Source: CAYNJY01 sp964397755 (GTDB lineage: Bacteria; Patescibacteriota; Microgenomatia; UBA10105; UBA927). From it: DNA of 35,947 nucleotides. Made by a program: the position numbers and the translations under genes. This document shows positions 1-7,503 of this stretch, one piece after another (the first letter of the stretch is position 1; each line of letters starts with the position of its first letter). The notes below the pieces were generated by a model that made no database searches, had not been told where the DNA came from, and worked only from the letters and a program-made list of their open reading frames with translations. The stretch is taken from contig CAYNJY010000010.1 of NCBI GenBank assembly GCA_964397755.1, forward strand, positions 1-35,947, given 5' to 3'.

Positions 1-534
1 AGGGAGTAGCGCCGCCTCCTCAATACACCAAGGGGAATACGCTTGGGAGTTTGCCTTAATGTCTTTTAGAAAATCTTCCCATTTCACCCACTTCCACTCG
101 CTTACCTCTTTTGGATCGGGCGTAGGCTCAGCGTCGGAATGCGCAACCAGAATCGGGCAGACCTCGTTTTCGACAATGCCGTTTGCGTCTGCGAAGCGGT
201 AGCGGTAGGGCGCAACTTTTTGTATAAAGGTCTCACCTTGCTTTACAAGGTGAGACCTTGTAATATCCACAATTCCTAACTCATCTTTCAGCCGCCGCAT
301 TGCCGCCTCAACTGCTGACTCGCCCGGCGCCGGGTGGCCGCAGATGGTGTTACTCCAAAGACTCGGAAATGTTTTTTTGCTTACCGCGCGCCTAGTCACA
401 AGAAGTTGACCTTTACTATTAAAGAGAAACAAAGAAAACCCGCGGTGGAGCGGGGTGGTTTTCGTGTGGACCTCGTCCTTGGAGGCCGTACCTATTTCGT
501 TATCGTACTCATCAACGAGGACAACTAATTCCAT
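1..534 (-). CDS. idi: Isopentenyl-diphosphate delta-isomerase, type 1 (partial, 3' end outside window)
   Basis: This is an open frame of 178 codons from an ATG at 534 that runs off the left edge; only a few C-terminal residues should be missing, since E. coli Idi has about 182. The enzyme interconverts isopentenyl and dimethylallyl diphosphate in the cytoplasm, feeding undecaprenyl carrier synthesis. The Nudix-fold hallmarks are clear: TPLHRGFSLFLFN at 27-39, the catalytic-cysteine motif NTICGHPAPGES at 62-73 (Cys65), a Nudix-like helix EAAMRRLKDELGI at 76-88, and ENEVCPILVA at 122-131 carrying the second catalytic acid. The tRNA-Ile and ddl genes lie upstream on the same strand and could share its transcript. 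I see no good Shine-Dalgarno before the ATG. The family assignment is secure from these motifs. Confidence 0.93.
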   Translation of the reverse strand, partial: MELVVLVDEYDNEIGTASKDEVHTKTTPLHRGFSLFLFNSKGQLLVTRRAVSKKTFPSLWSNTICGHPAPGESAVEAAMRRLKDELGIVDITRSHLVKQGETFIQKVAPYRYRFADANGIVENEVCPILVAHSDAEPTPDPKEVSEWKWVKWEDFLKDIKANSQAYSPWCIEEAALLP

Positions 535-574
535 ACATTCAAGTGCTTGCACTGGATCCGACCGGCGGATTCAG

Positions 575-610
575 TTGGTGCGCTTGGGATCGAACCAAGG
601 ACTTCTACTT
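575..610 (-). other. tRNA-like 3' half (T-arm plus acceptor strand) without a matching 5' half
   Basis: On the minus strand there is a perfect T-arm (CTTGG, loop TTCGATC, CCAAG), preceded by a 5-nt variable-loop-like stretch and AGTAG, and followed by CGCACCA-A where an acceptor strand would be. The partner 5' strand TGGTGCG and a D-arm are not found between it and tRNA-Ile (about 40 nt upstream) or in the next 100 nt. The bases in between form a small CAAAC-TCTC-GTTTG hairpin instead. It may be a decayed or recombined tRNA, or an unusual tRNA whose 5' half I cannot recognise. Confidence 0.35.
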
Positions 611-647
611 TACATCAAACGAGAGTTTGGTACATCGAAAGCTTCTG

Positions 648-719
648 TGGAGCCGGATGGTATCGAACCATCGACCCCCACTTTATAAGAGTGGTGCTCT
701 ACCACTGAGCTACGGCTCC
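648..719 (-). tRNA. tRNA-Ile (anticodon UAU)
   Basis: A complete 72-nt cloverleaf can be folded by eye: acceptor GGAGCCG/CGGCTCC, D-stem GCTC/GAGC, anticodon stem CCACT/AGTGG with loop CTTATAA, variable loop GGGTC, T-stem GATGG/CCATC with loop TTCGATA, and discriminator A. The anticodon is TAT, reading AUA. Most bacteria read AUA with a CAU tRNA modified by TilS; a genomically encoded UAU tRNA is less usual. The 3' CCA is not encoded, as the next bases are CAG. A TACAAT at 768-773 on the minus strand may be its -10 box. Confidence 0.92.
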
Positions 720-816
720 TTCGGCTTTTGATTTAAGCGTAGCGCTCTACCCGCCCGATGCCACTCATTGTACTAAAGTAAGGAAAAATTTGGAAATGGA
801 AAGGGTAAGACTCATG

Positions 817-1845
817 TCAAATTCCCAAACGTTCTCTCGCATGGACGATGATTTGGCCGACCATGCGGTTGTAATCCCAACCGGCAGCACGCGCGGCGAC
901 CGGATAGTAGGAAACGACATTGAGGTCAGGAAGCATGCCCGGCATAGTGTTGATCTCCAGAAGTTGGGGTTTTCCACTTTTGTCGAGGCGCAAGTCGACT
1001 CTTGCAATATCACGACACCCTAAGACTTCATATGCCTTGATACATAGTTTCTCGATGAGTTTTTGTAGGGAAGGAGCTAGTTTTGCCGGACAGATGTATG
1101 CATCATGGGGGTTCGGGAGACTATCTTCAAACAGCCACTTGGCCTCATATGAAGCCAATTTTTTTAGGTGTAAAGGGAATATGTCATAGTTTTGCTCGAC
1201 GACAGGAAGGATATAGGCGCCGCAACCGACACCGGGATTGCCCATGACCGTCACAGTAAACTCTCTTCCCGGTAAAAATTCTTCGATCAGTACCCCATCG
1301 CCAAACCGTTCTCTGATCTCCCGAACCTTGCCAAAGAGTACCTCGGGTTCCTCAATGAGATTGTCATTGAATATACCCTTACTTGATCCTTCACTGTTGG
1401 GTTTCACCAAAACTGGAAACTGAAGAGATTCGACATACGGTTTTTCTTTCGGGCCGATATAGACAGCCTTGGGTGTCGGCAGTCCATGGTATTGCCAAAT
1501 TTTTTTCGTGAGGGACTTATCGAGTGTTATCGCGTGAGCGAGTGCTCCCGAGTGCGTATATGGAATTGCCAGCATCTCAAGCATCGCCGGAATTTGTGCT
1601 TCCCGCATCTCGCCCCGCTGTCCCTCAGCGATATTGAAAACCAAGTCAATCTTTCCTTTCAGTTCTTTTAACTTCTTGTAAGCGTCTACGTTTGCCTCAA
1701 TGTCTACACACTCGTACCCGTTGGCAATGATCGCTTCGTGAATGGCGGCGATGGTCTTGGGCTCGTCGAATTCCGCTTCGGCGAGTGCTTGTTCTTCCAA
1801 TGCCGGCTTAACGTGCCGAACGTTAAAGGCAAAGGCAATGCGCAT
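817..1845 (-). CDS. D-alanine--D-alanine ligase-like ATP-grasp protein
   Basis: The 342-residue protein has the ATP-grasp fold of the Ddl family, which joins two D-alanines for peptidoglycan precursors using ATP. Visible family blocks are EGQRGEMREAQIPAMLE at 74-90, the Ser/Gly loop NSEGSSKGI at 150-158, IEEFLPGREFTV at 187-198, the metal-binding ARVDLRLD at 281-288 (Asp284), and LEINTMPGM at 296-304 (Glu297, Asn299). In the omega loop the sequence is YEAKWL at 233-238, so Trp237 sits where E. coli DdlB has Tyr216. The usual GG-SAE start of DdlB is also replaced. It belongs to the broader Ddl-related ATP-grasp group, and true D-Ala-D-Ala specificity is inferred. The ATG lies 5 bp after the upstream ATPase gene, so co-transcription is likely. 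Confidence 0.82.
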   Translation of the reverse strand: MRIAFAFNVRHVKPALEEQALAEAEFDEPKTIAAIHEAIIANGYECVDIEANVDAYKKLKELKGKIDLVFNIAEGQRGEMREAQIPAMLEMLAIPYTHSGALAHAITLDKSLTKKIWQYHGLPTPKAVYIGPKEKPYVESLQFPVLVKPNSEGSSKGIFNDNLIEEPEVLFGKVREIRERFGDGVLIEEFLPGREFTVTVMGNPGVGCGAYILPVVEQNYDIFPLHLKKLASYEAKWLFEDSLPNPHDAYICPAKLAPSLQKLIEKLCIKAYEVLGCRDIARVDLRLDKSGKPQLLEINTMPGMLPDLNVVSYYPVAARAAGWDYNRMVGQIIVHARERLGI

Positions 1846-1850
1846 AAGAA

Positions 1851-4199
1851 TTATAACCTCGCTCGCTGGGCAACATCGGCTTCGATAAGCTCCTTGCTTC
1901 TGCCGTACTTGAGTCGCGACAGTTGGATAATCGCCTTCGCAACTTGAGGATTCCGGGTTGCCATAATGTGCTTCATATCTTTCGTCAAGTCAATGCTAAA
2001 TGACTTGACCGGTTCGTTGTGGACGATGGTTTTGATATAGGCGTTGAAACGATCGATATTAATGAGGTCCACTTCATTGAAGGTAGGCTGAAACTCGTGC
2101 TGGAGGTAGTTACCGTCCGTGACACCGACCCGGAACGCGATGAGGGTTCCGACATTGCCAAACACTGCGTTTTTGACTTCTTCCTCCATCTGGCCGATAA
2201 ATTGGTTTGCAACAACGAGGTTGAGCCGGTACTTTCGCGCTTCAGACAAAATCTGGGCAAAGTCCGGGGTGGCGAAATTTTGAAACTCATCCACATACAA
2301 GTAGAAATCCCGCCGCTTCTCCTCCGGGGTCTCCTGCCGGGACATCGCCGCAATGAGAATCTTTGGCACCAAAATAAGCCCCAAGAAGTTACTGTTTTCC
2401 TCGCCAATTTTGCCTTTGGCCAGATTGATGAGGAGCACCTTGCCTTCGTCCATGATTTTGCGGAAATCAAAACTTGACGCTGATTGGCCGATGATGTTGC
2501 GCATGAGTTTGTTGGTAACGAAGCGGCCGAACTTGGAGACAATGTAATCAAGCACTTCTGACTTATGAAAGTCTGCCGTTTGGGCAATTTGATCGGTCCA
2601 GTAACGCCGGATGATCGGATCCTGCACTTTGGGGAGAAGCTCCTGCACAAACGAGCTGTCCGTGAGAACCCGCACCACCTCAACGAAGGTGCTCCCCGGC
2701 TCGCTCATGACCGTCAGCATGGCGTTTCTGATCGCGTGCTCAAACCGGGGCCCGATGATGCCGGTTTTCATGGGGTCGTAGAGCTTGTACATGAGCCCGA
2801 CAATCGAGGTGACGACGTAGTGCTTCTGCTCCTCGGTGTAGGCCTCAAGCATGTTAAGTCCCATCGGACGATCAGTATCCGATGGATCAAAATAGACGAC
2901 GTCCTCGGCCCGCTCCGGCGGAATGCGTGAAAGAATCCCGTCGATGAGATCGCCGTGGGGATCAATGACCGCGACCCCGCGTCCGGCGATAATGTCCTGC
3001 ATCGCCAGCTCCTCCAGAAGCTGGGATTTCCCGGTGCCCGTTTTGCCGATAATGTACATGTGGCGGCGGCGATCGTCGTCCGCCACATAAATCGGGCGAC
3101 TCACTCCTCGATAACGAGACGCGCCAATAAATAGTCCGCTCTGAGGAATTTGGATCGGCGCCGGTGCGCGCTTGGCGTTCAGCCAAAAAAGGTGCGGTGT
3201 TTCAATCGACTTATTGGGAAAGTGATACATCGTTGCCAGCTCATCGCTATTCAGAACACTGTGCTGCTTAAAAAAAGGAGGGTTGATGATAGGAAAATAC
3301 CGGTAGACGAAGTCGATCATAAACAGCTTCTTGATAGGAAACTTCACTTTTGTAAGCACATTGTGGTCGGAGGTGAACTGATGAAATGACGCAAGGAGGT
3401 TCGCGAGGTGCATGTCTGCCGCCTCTTTTGTTGCCGATGATACAACGATCCGGATGACTGTATGAAATCCCGGTTTTGCAGTCTTCTGTTCAATTGCCTC
3501 GAGTGTCTTGAGGTCGGTCTTAAATGTTGCCTTCTCCGGATTTGCCTCGTTCTTTTTCACTTTGGCAATGTAGGAACGGCCGATACTGCTCCATTTACCG
3601 TCTGCCGGCTGAATCAAAACCTGGACTGCTGCTCCTTCGCCCTCCTGCATTTTCGCGAGCACCGACGTGAGAGACGAGAACGGATCGACTGGAAGGTCGC
3701 GGAACACGCGGATTGGAAAGTAGTCAGAATTTTTGAGCCGGAGGGCGGCGAAAGCGACTTTTCCTTTTTCGAAGAATATTGAGTACTCATCAACTTCTTT
3801 TACATCGGCGCCCGGGTAGGAGCCGTGAATCTGCTTCTCAACGAGGTCAACGAGTTTCCGCGGTACCGCAACATAAAACCGGATGTCTTCGCGCCGCGCG
3901 ACAATCTCAAACGAGATGTGTTCCTGCTGCTTGAGAAAGGACCAGAACCCGCTTTTATAAATTGCGTGTAAACTTGCAAACATTTGCTCCGCGGCATCGA
4001 TCTTAATTTCGTTGTCTCTCGGTACTGCAACCTGGAGAAGCACGATGGTAAGAGAGCGCTCCTCCCGGTCATGGTACTTCCAAAGGAGAAACAGCACGTA
4101 ACCAAAAACAGCAAAGCCCGCGAGAAACAGCGCCATCAAGATGACGCTGACGCTGAGGACCTGGAGCCGGTAGATAAGATCTAAGAATGAATCAGACAT
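1851..4199 (-). CDS. TraG/VirD4-HerA type membrane ATPase (DUF87-like)
   Basis: This 782-residue protein has an N-terminal membrane segment (about residues 12-40), a roughly 300-residue domain of unknown role, and a C-terminal RecA-like motor domain. The Walker A motif IIGKTGTGKS lies at 383-392, followed by VAVIDPHGDLIDG at 409-421. Walker B is FYLYVDEFQNF at 632-642, followed by the hexameric-pump-like VVANQFIGQM near 662-671. The family includes conjugation coupling proteins and HerA pumps that move DNA or protein across membranes. No other type IV secretion gene is visible, so the substrate is unknown. Similar orphan ATPases are common in CPR genomes. It follows the 154-residue gene by 38 bp, and GAGG lies about 13 nt before its ATG. 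Confidence 0.85.
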   Translation of the reverse strand: MSDSFLDLIYRLQVLSVSVILMALFLAGFAVFGYVLFLLWKYHDREERSLTIVLLQVAVPRDNEIKIDAAEQMFASLHAIYKSGFWSFLKQQEHISFEIVARREDIRFYVAVPRKLVDLVEKQIHGSYPGADVKEVDEYSIFFEKGKVAFAALRLKNSDYFPIRVFRDLPVDPFSSLTSVLAKMQEGEGAAVQVLIQPADGKWSSIGRSYIAKVKKNEANPEKATFKTDLKTLEAIEQKTAKPGFHTVIRIVVSSATKEAADMHLANLLASFHQFTSDHNVLTKVKFPIKKLFMIDFVYRYFPIINPPFFKQHSVLNSDELATMYHFPNKSIETPHLFWLNAKRAPAPIQIPQSGLFIGASRYRGVSRPIYVADDDRRRHMYIIGKTGTGKSQLLEELAMQDIIAGRGVAVIDPHGDLIDGILSRIPPERAEDVVYFDPSDTDRPMGLNMLEAYTEEQKHYVVTSIVGLMYKLYDPMKTGIIGPRFEHAIRNAMLTVMSEPGSTFVEVVRVLTDSSFVQELLPKVQDPIIRRYWTDQIAQTADFHKSEVLDYIVSKFGRFVTNKLMRNIIGQSASSFDFRKIMDEGKVLLINLAKGKIGEENSNFLGLILVPKILIAAMSRQETPEEKRRDFYLYVDEFQNFATPDFAQILSEARKYRLNLVVANQFIGQMEEEVKNAVFGNVGTLIAFRVGVTDGNYLQHEFQPTFNEVDLINIDRFNAYIKTIVHNEPVKSFSIDLTKDMKHIMATRNPQVAKAIIQLSRLKYGRSKELIEADVAQRARL

Positions 4200-4237
4200 A
4201 CATCAAACATTGCCTCATTGCTTCCATGTGTGTCGTG

Positions 4238-4702
4238 TCACGTTTTTACACGAACAATTTTCCCGTGGACAGACTTTATAGCGACGTGTAGTTGCTTCAA
4301 TTTTCGGCGGCACCACTCGGCAAGCCATCGCCAAGAAGAGGTGATGCTCTGGTGAACTCCTTGGGCGATCTGGTCGTCTGAAAGCGGTAAGGTGGTCGCT
4401 ATTGGTTGAGACGAAACAACAGAACCGCCAACCGGTTTAGCGCCAAGTTCCGTTACTGGTTGCGGCAGCGTCACCGTCGTCGGATGAACCTTCACCCCCG
4501 TCGCGGCAACTTCGGCGGACAGCTCTACTTCAGCACCGCTGACGTCTCTGAAGGCGGCTTCTGGTCCTCCCAAAACTCCTGCCTCTACTTCTTTGCTCGA
4601 CGAAACCGGGCCAACGCTCGGCGCCGCCTGCTTGGAGGTCGTCCCTTGGTCGTTGGGAGCTCCGCCACTAACCGAATCGGGCAGGGTACTCATTGAGTTC
4701 AT
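4238..4702 (-). CDS. Hypothetical protein with disordered N-terminus and basic amphipathic C-terminus
   Basis: I do not recognise this protein. From the ATG at 4702 it has 154 residues; an adjacent ATG at 4705 is equally possible. The first 110 residues are rich in Ser, Pro, Val, Gly and Ala and look disordered. The last 45 form a Trp-, Lys- and Arg-rich helical segment (SSWRWLAEWCRRKLKQLH, then a basic tail), suggesting peripheral membrane or protein binding. The start lies 2-5 bp after the stop of the 667-residue gene, so the two are probably translationally coupled, and the TraG-like ATPase follows. The context implies a partner of those two membrane proteins. Confidence 0.65.
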   Translation of the reverse strand: MNSMSTLPDSVSGGAPNDQGTTSKQAAPSVGPVSSSKEVEAGVLGGPEAAFRDVSGAEVELSAEVAATGVKVHPTTVTLPQPVTELGAKPVGGSVVSSQPIATTLPLSDDQIAQGVHQSITSSWRWLAEWCRRKLKQLHVAIKSVHGKIVRVKT

Positions 4703-4706
4703 CATA

Positions 4707-6707
4707 TCACGAAGTAGCAGCAAATATTACCCCATGCTGAGGAAAATACAGGGGAAAAAGAGTTGGGTGCTTTTTCTTTTTTGTTTTTTTCCTTGTTCCC
4801 TTTTTCTTTACCTTTCTGATACCTGCCGTACCAGATAGTGCTTTCCCTTGCTCCCGAATCTGCGACAAATACCAAATAATTGCAAGGAGGACCCACCAGC
4901 GCGGCTCGGGGCTCGCATGCTCACCAGTAACCCGCTCCGGTTGGGCTCCTTCACCCGCCTTACGTGTCGAGAGGAACGGCCCCGCTGTCGTCAGCATAAG
5001 GCAAACGAGCAACGCAAAACGAAATTTACGAATTGCCTGTCTTGTAGTACTCCGCTCTCTCTGTTTTTGTCTTTCTTTGAACCTCTGGTTTACCACACTG
5101 TTTACCACACGCTCGGGGTGTTTCTCGTCCTTACCGACGGTTTTCGTTCGTATTCCACCACCTCGTACTTCTTTTGCAAACGATTTCCGTTCTTTCCGTC
5201 GTCTTCTCCTCCCCAACGTCTCTTTTTTCAGTGCTATCTTTTTGGTCGTTTCGCTGATCGCATGTCTCCTTTTTTTGGTTTTCTTTTTTTCTTTTCTTTC
5301 TTCTTTGATGACCTGCCGCACTACCCGACTTTGATCTTTCGACTCTTCCGCAAGCAGCGCTTCTTCACGAGCACCACTTGATATTGGGGATAGGGCCCAT
5401 CTCCGAAACCAGAGAAGTACCGCTCCCACTGCCACCCCTTCAGAAGCGTACCGCATAAAAGTTTGCGATATCATCCATTCAGACACAAGTCCGAGTATTT
5501 TTTTCGTTCCTTCGCTTAGTGTCTCTGGTGTGGGAGAGTAATCAGCTGATAATAGAAGCGGCGCTGCCGCTCTCGTTATCAGAGGTGTCACGATAGACTC
5601 GTTTTTCTTCCATAATGTTTTTGCTCTTTGTCTGTCGTCTTTTATAGTATCCCGGAATGCTTGCAGCCGTCGAGACACCTCGCTACGGAGAAACACGCCG
5701 AAAGCACCCGCTGACACGACTGTGTCGTAGACGGCCATGCTGCCCACGTACACCATCGTGTCGGCGGTCTCTCGAACAACTCTGTGCTCGAGCGGCTTGT
5801 TGCGAAGAGTTGCTGGTTCTCTTTGCGTCGAGGATGGCTGCACCCGGGCGCTGGCCAAAGCCTGCGCCCGGGCAATCGTTCGGATATCACCCTCGTTAAC
5901 GCTGCCAGACCTCACCACGAAGTGCACGTAGTTTGCATCTGTTGCTGTAACGTCCTGACCACGTTCTGTGTAAAATGAGGCGAGATGACGGATCAAGCTG
6001 TCTCCTTCCTCGTGAGAAAAATCTCTACCAGTGGTTGAAAAAAGATTAATCTGCTTCGCTCGAATATTTCCGTCTTCTAGACGCTCGAAAACCTGCACAA
6101 ATTCAATACTGTCGGGGTGGGAGACTACACCGACATATGCGTCAATCTCACCGCTAATGAACGCATTCTGCATCGCAAACTGTGCTTTCTTTTCCTCAAG
6201 ATTAACCTCGATGGGGTGACCAGTAATTTGCGTTACCATTTCTGCAACTTCTTCTGTATGTTCCCAAAGTTCTCTCAGTGTTATTGTTTCCATCCCGTAG
6301 GTTGTGGCAAGTTCTTTTCCGTAATCCGTCTCTACTACTCTCCACACCACCGTAGCATCCAAGTGTTGTTGTTCCTTCCGTGCATAGACTACATCCTGGT
6401 TTAGTCGAAACTGTAGTCTTTGAACAGCTTCTTGCCGAATTTGCTCGGTTTTCCATTCGGGATGTTCCTGTCTCACTACCGGTTCAATGAAGTTATCGAG
6501 CCCGTAGAGAACGGCTCCCCCATGAAACGTGTGATCACCGCGCCAGGTCGATAGACCGTATCCAGCATCCATACCATAATTGCCACCATTCAATCCTAAC
6601 CCCATCAAACCTCCCACCTCTACACCAACCGGGCCAAACAAGTACCGGGCAAAGCGCGATGGTCCAAAATTTAACCCTGGAGTTTGATAGAGTACTCGTT
6701 TTCTCAT
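4707..6707 (-). CDS. Uncharacterised multi-pass membrane protein under cobalamin riboswitch control
   Basis: This protein of about 666 residues starts at the ATG at 6707, with a perfect AGGAGG seven bases upstream; a TTG just before it is less likely. I recognise no family. It opens with a Gly/Tyr-rich stretch (to about residue 70). A mixed alpha/beta region of about 240 residues follows, including two stretches that could be small ligand-binding or transpeptidase-like folds. Hydrophobic segments lie near 318-340, 425-445, 566-583 and 606-620. Between the second and third lies about 100 residues extremely rich in Lys and Arg (RKERKSFAKE, REERKEKKKT-like). Another Lys-rich tail ends the protein. 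It heads the operon with the small gene and the TraG-like ATPase. The riboswitch indicates regulation by B12, so a role in cobalamin uptake or handling is inferred, not shown. Confidence 0.72.
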   Translation of the reverse strand: MRKRVLYQTPGLNFGPSRFARYLFGPVGVEVGGLMGLGLNGGNYGMDAGYGLSTWRGDHTFHGGAVLYGLDNFIEPVVRQEHPEWKTEQIRQEAVQRLQFRLNQDVVYARKEQQHLDATVVWRVVETDYGKELATTYGMETITLRELWEHTEEVAEMVTQITGHPIEVNLEEKKAQFAMQNAFISGEIDAYVGVVSHPDSIEFVQVFERLEDGNIRAKQINLFSTTGRDFSHEEGDSLIRHLASFYTERGQDVTATDANYVHFVVRSGSVNEGDIRTIARAQALASARVQPSSTQREPATLRNKPLEHRVVRETADTMVYVGSMAVYDTVVSAGAFGVFLRSEVSRRLQAFRDTIKDDRQRAKTLWKKNESIVTPLITRAAAPLLLSADYSPTPETLSEGTKKILGLVSEWMISQTFMRYASEGVAVGAVLLWFRRWALSPISSGAREEALLAEESKDQSRVVRQVIKEERKEKKKTKKRRHAISETTKKIALKKETLGRRRRRKERKSFAKEVRGGGIRTKTVGKDEKHPERVVNSVVNQRFKERQKQRERSTTRQAIRKFRFALLVCLMLTTAGPFLSTRKAGEGAQPERVTGEHASPEPRWWVLLAIIWYLSQIREQGKALSGTAGIRKVKKKGTRKKTKKKKHPTLFPLYFPQHGVIFAATS

Positions 6708-6714
6708 CAAAAAA

Positions 6715-6870
6715 CCTCCTCGAGCGAGAAGGTCTGCAATCGCGTTCCCTTTGCTCGAAGGATATACAAGACTCAGGTTGTCTGGCTATACAGTTGCGGC
6801 ACAGCCGTGGAATTGCACCACGATTCCCCTGACGTGCTGGAATCGAAACCCCAGATCTTGCTCTATTAAT
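6715..6870 (-). promoter_or_regulatory. Cobalamin riboswitch with RBS-sequestering P13 hairpin
   Basis: Reading the minus strand, the conserved B12-box core is present: GGGGAATCG, then P5 CGTGG/CCACG, then GCCGCAACTG (6791-6800) and GCCAGACAACC (6776-6786). The region between ACTGT and GCCAG is very short, as in compact class II cobalamin aptamers. The L5 loop TGCAAT (6812-6817) is exactly complementary to ATTGCA (6735-6740), which lies in the loop of a downstream hairpin. That hairpin pairs TCCTTCGAG (6754-6762) with CTCGAGGA (6717-6724), covering most of the AGGAGG (6715-6720) of the gene at 6707. This is the classical kissing-loop OFF architecture acting on translation. It lies between the stop of pduO and the unknown membrane protein, and points at the latter. 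Confidence 0.9.
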
Positions 6871-6871
6871 T

Positions 6872-7411
6872 TTACCGAGTATGTTCGCCTTTCCAAGTCA
6901 CCTCGGCAATATTTTCCTGCTTATTTATAAACCGCGCGAGCATAAACAGCAAGTCCGAAAGTCGATTAAGATACTTGATAATCCGCGGATCTACCTCCTC
7001 CTTCTGAGTCAAAGCCACTGTTTGTCGCTCAACCCGGCGACACACACCCCGCGCAAGGTGCACCAGGGCCCCGAGCTCTGAACCGCCGGGAAGAATAAAG
7101 TTATGAAGTTTCGGCAAATCTTTTTCCATGGCGTCGATCCGGGCTTCCATTTCATCAACCCGTTTTTCAAGGTCCTCAAGGTCCCCCTTCCAGCTAGCAA
7201 GCGTACTGCCGATGGCAAAGAGATCTGACTGAACGGTTGAAAGGAACTGTTGCACGTCAGGGGATTCAATCTGCGCCGCAACCAGTCCCACCCAGGAGTT
7301 TAACTCGTCAATCGACCCGTACACGTCGACGAGCTCGTGGCACTTGAGTACGCGTTTAGCACCGAACAGAGACGTCGAACCAGTATCGCCAGTACGGGTG
7401 TAAATTGGCAT
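6872..7411 (-). CDS. Cob(I)alamin adenosyltransferase, PduO type
   Basis: The 179-residue protein transfers the adenosyl group of ATP to cob(I)alamin, giving adenosylcobalamin, the cofactor of the NrdJ encoded just upstream. PduO/MMAB hallmarks are the N-terminal ATP loop YTRTGDTGSTSLFG (4-17), SIDELNSWVG (33-42), FILPGG (105-110), the ARGVCRRVER block near 119-128, and YLNRLSDLLFMLARF near 146-160. Length and order match the family. It begins 92 bp after nrdJ on the same strand, and the pair makes functional sense as cofactor supply plus user. The gap holds short word repeats rather than an obvious promoter. Confidence 0.95.
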   Translation of the reverse strand: MPIYTRTGDTGSTSLFGAKRVLKCHELVDVYGSIDELNSWVGLVAAQIESPDVQQFLSTVQSDLFAIGSTLASWKGDLEDLEKRVDEMEARIDAMEKDLPKLHNFILPGGSELGALVHLARGVCRRVERQTVALTQKEEVDPRIIKYLNRLSDLLFMLARFINKQENIAEVTWKGEHTR

Positions 7412-7417
7412 AAATAA

Positions 7418-7500
7418 ATCACAATGACCAAGTCACAATGGCCAACAAGGTATGAAGATTTTTATTGGACGTTGGAAATTGTGATTTGGGATTTGTGAAT
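7418..7500. repeat. Intercistronic short-word repeat (CATTGTGA / ATTTGTGA type)
   Basis: The gap between nrdJ and the adenosyltransferase is made of related words: CACAATGACC and CACAATGGCC on the plus strand, then AATTGTGATTTGGGATTTGTGA near its right end. The words recur imperfectly rather than as strict tandem copies. Similar low-complexity word strings lie at 11787-11826, 17755-17787 and 24588-24625. Confidence 0.5.
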
Positions 7501-7503
7501 GCT

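Noticed and set aside
1846..1855. TATAAT just before the ddl start as a leaderless promoter
   Set aside because: It overlaps the ATPase stop codon and has no matching -35, so chance is likely.
4848..5381. Plus-strand Ser/Phe/Leu-rich frame of 177 codons
   Set aside because: Antisense of the Lys/Arg-rich part of the membrane protein; composition is explained by that bias.
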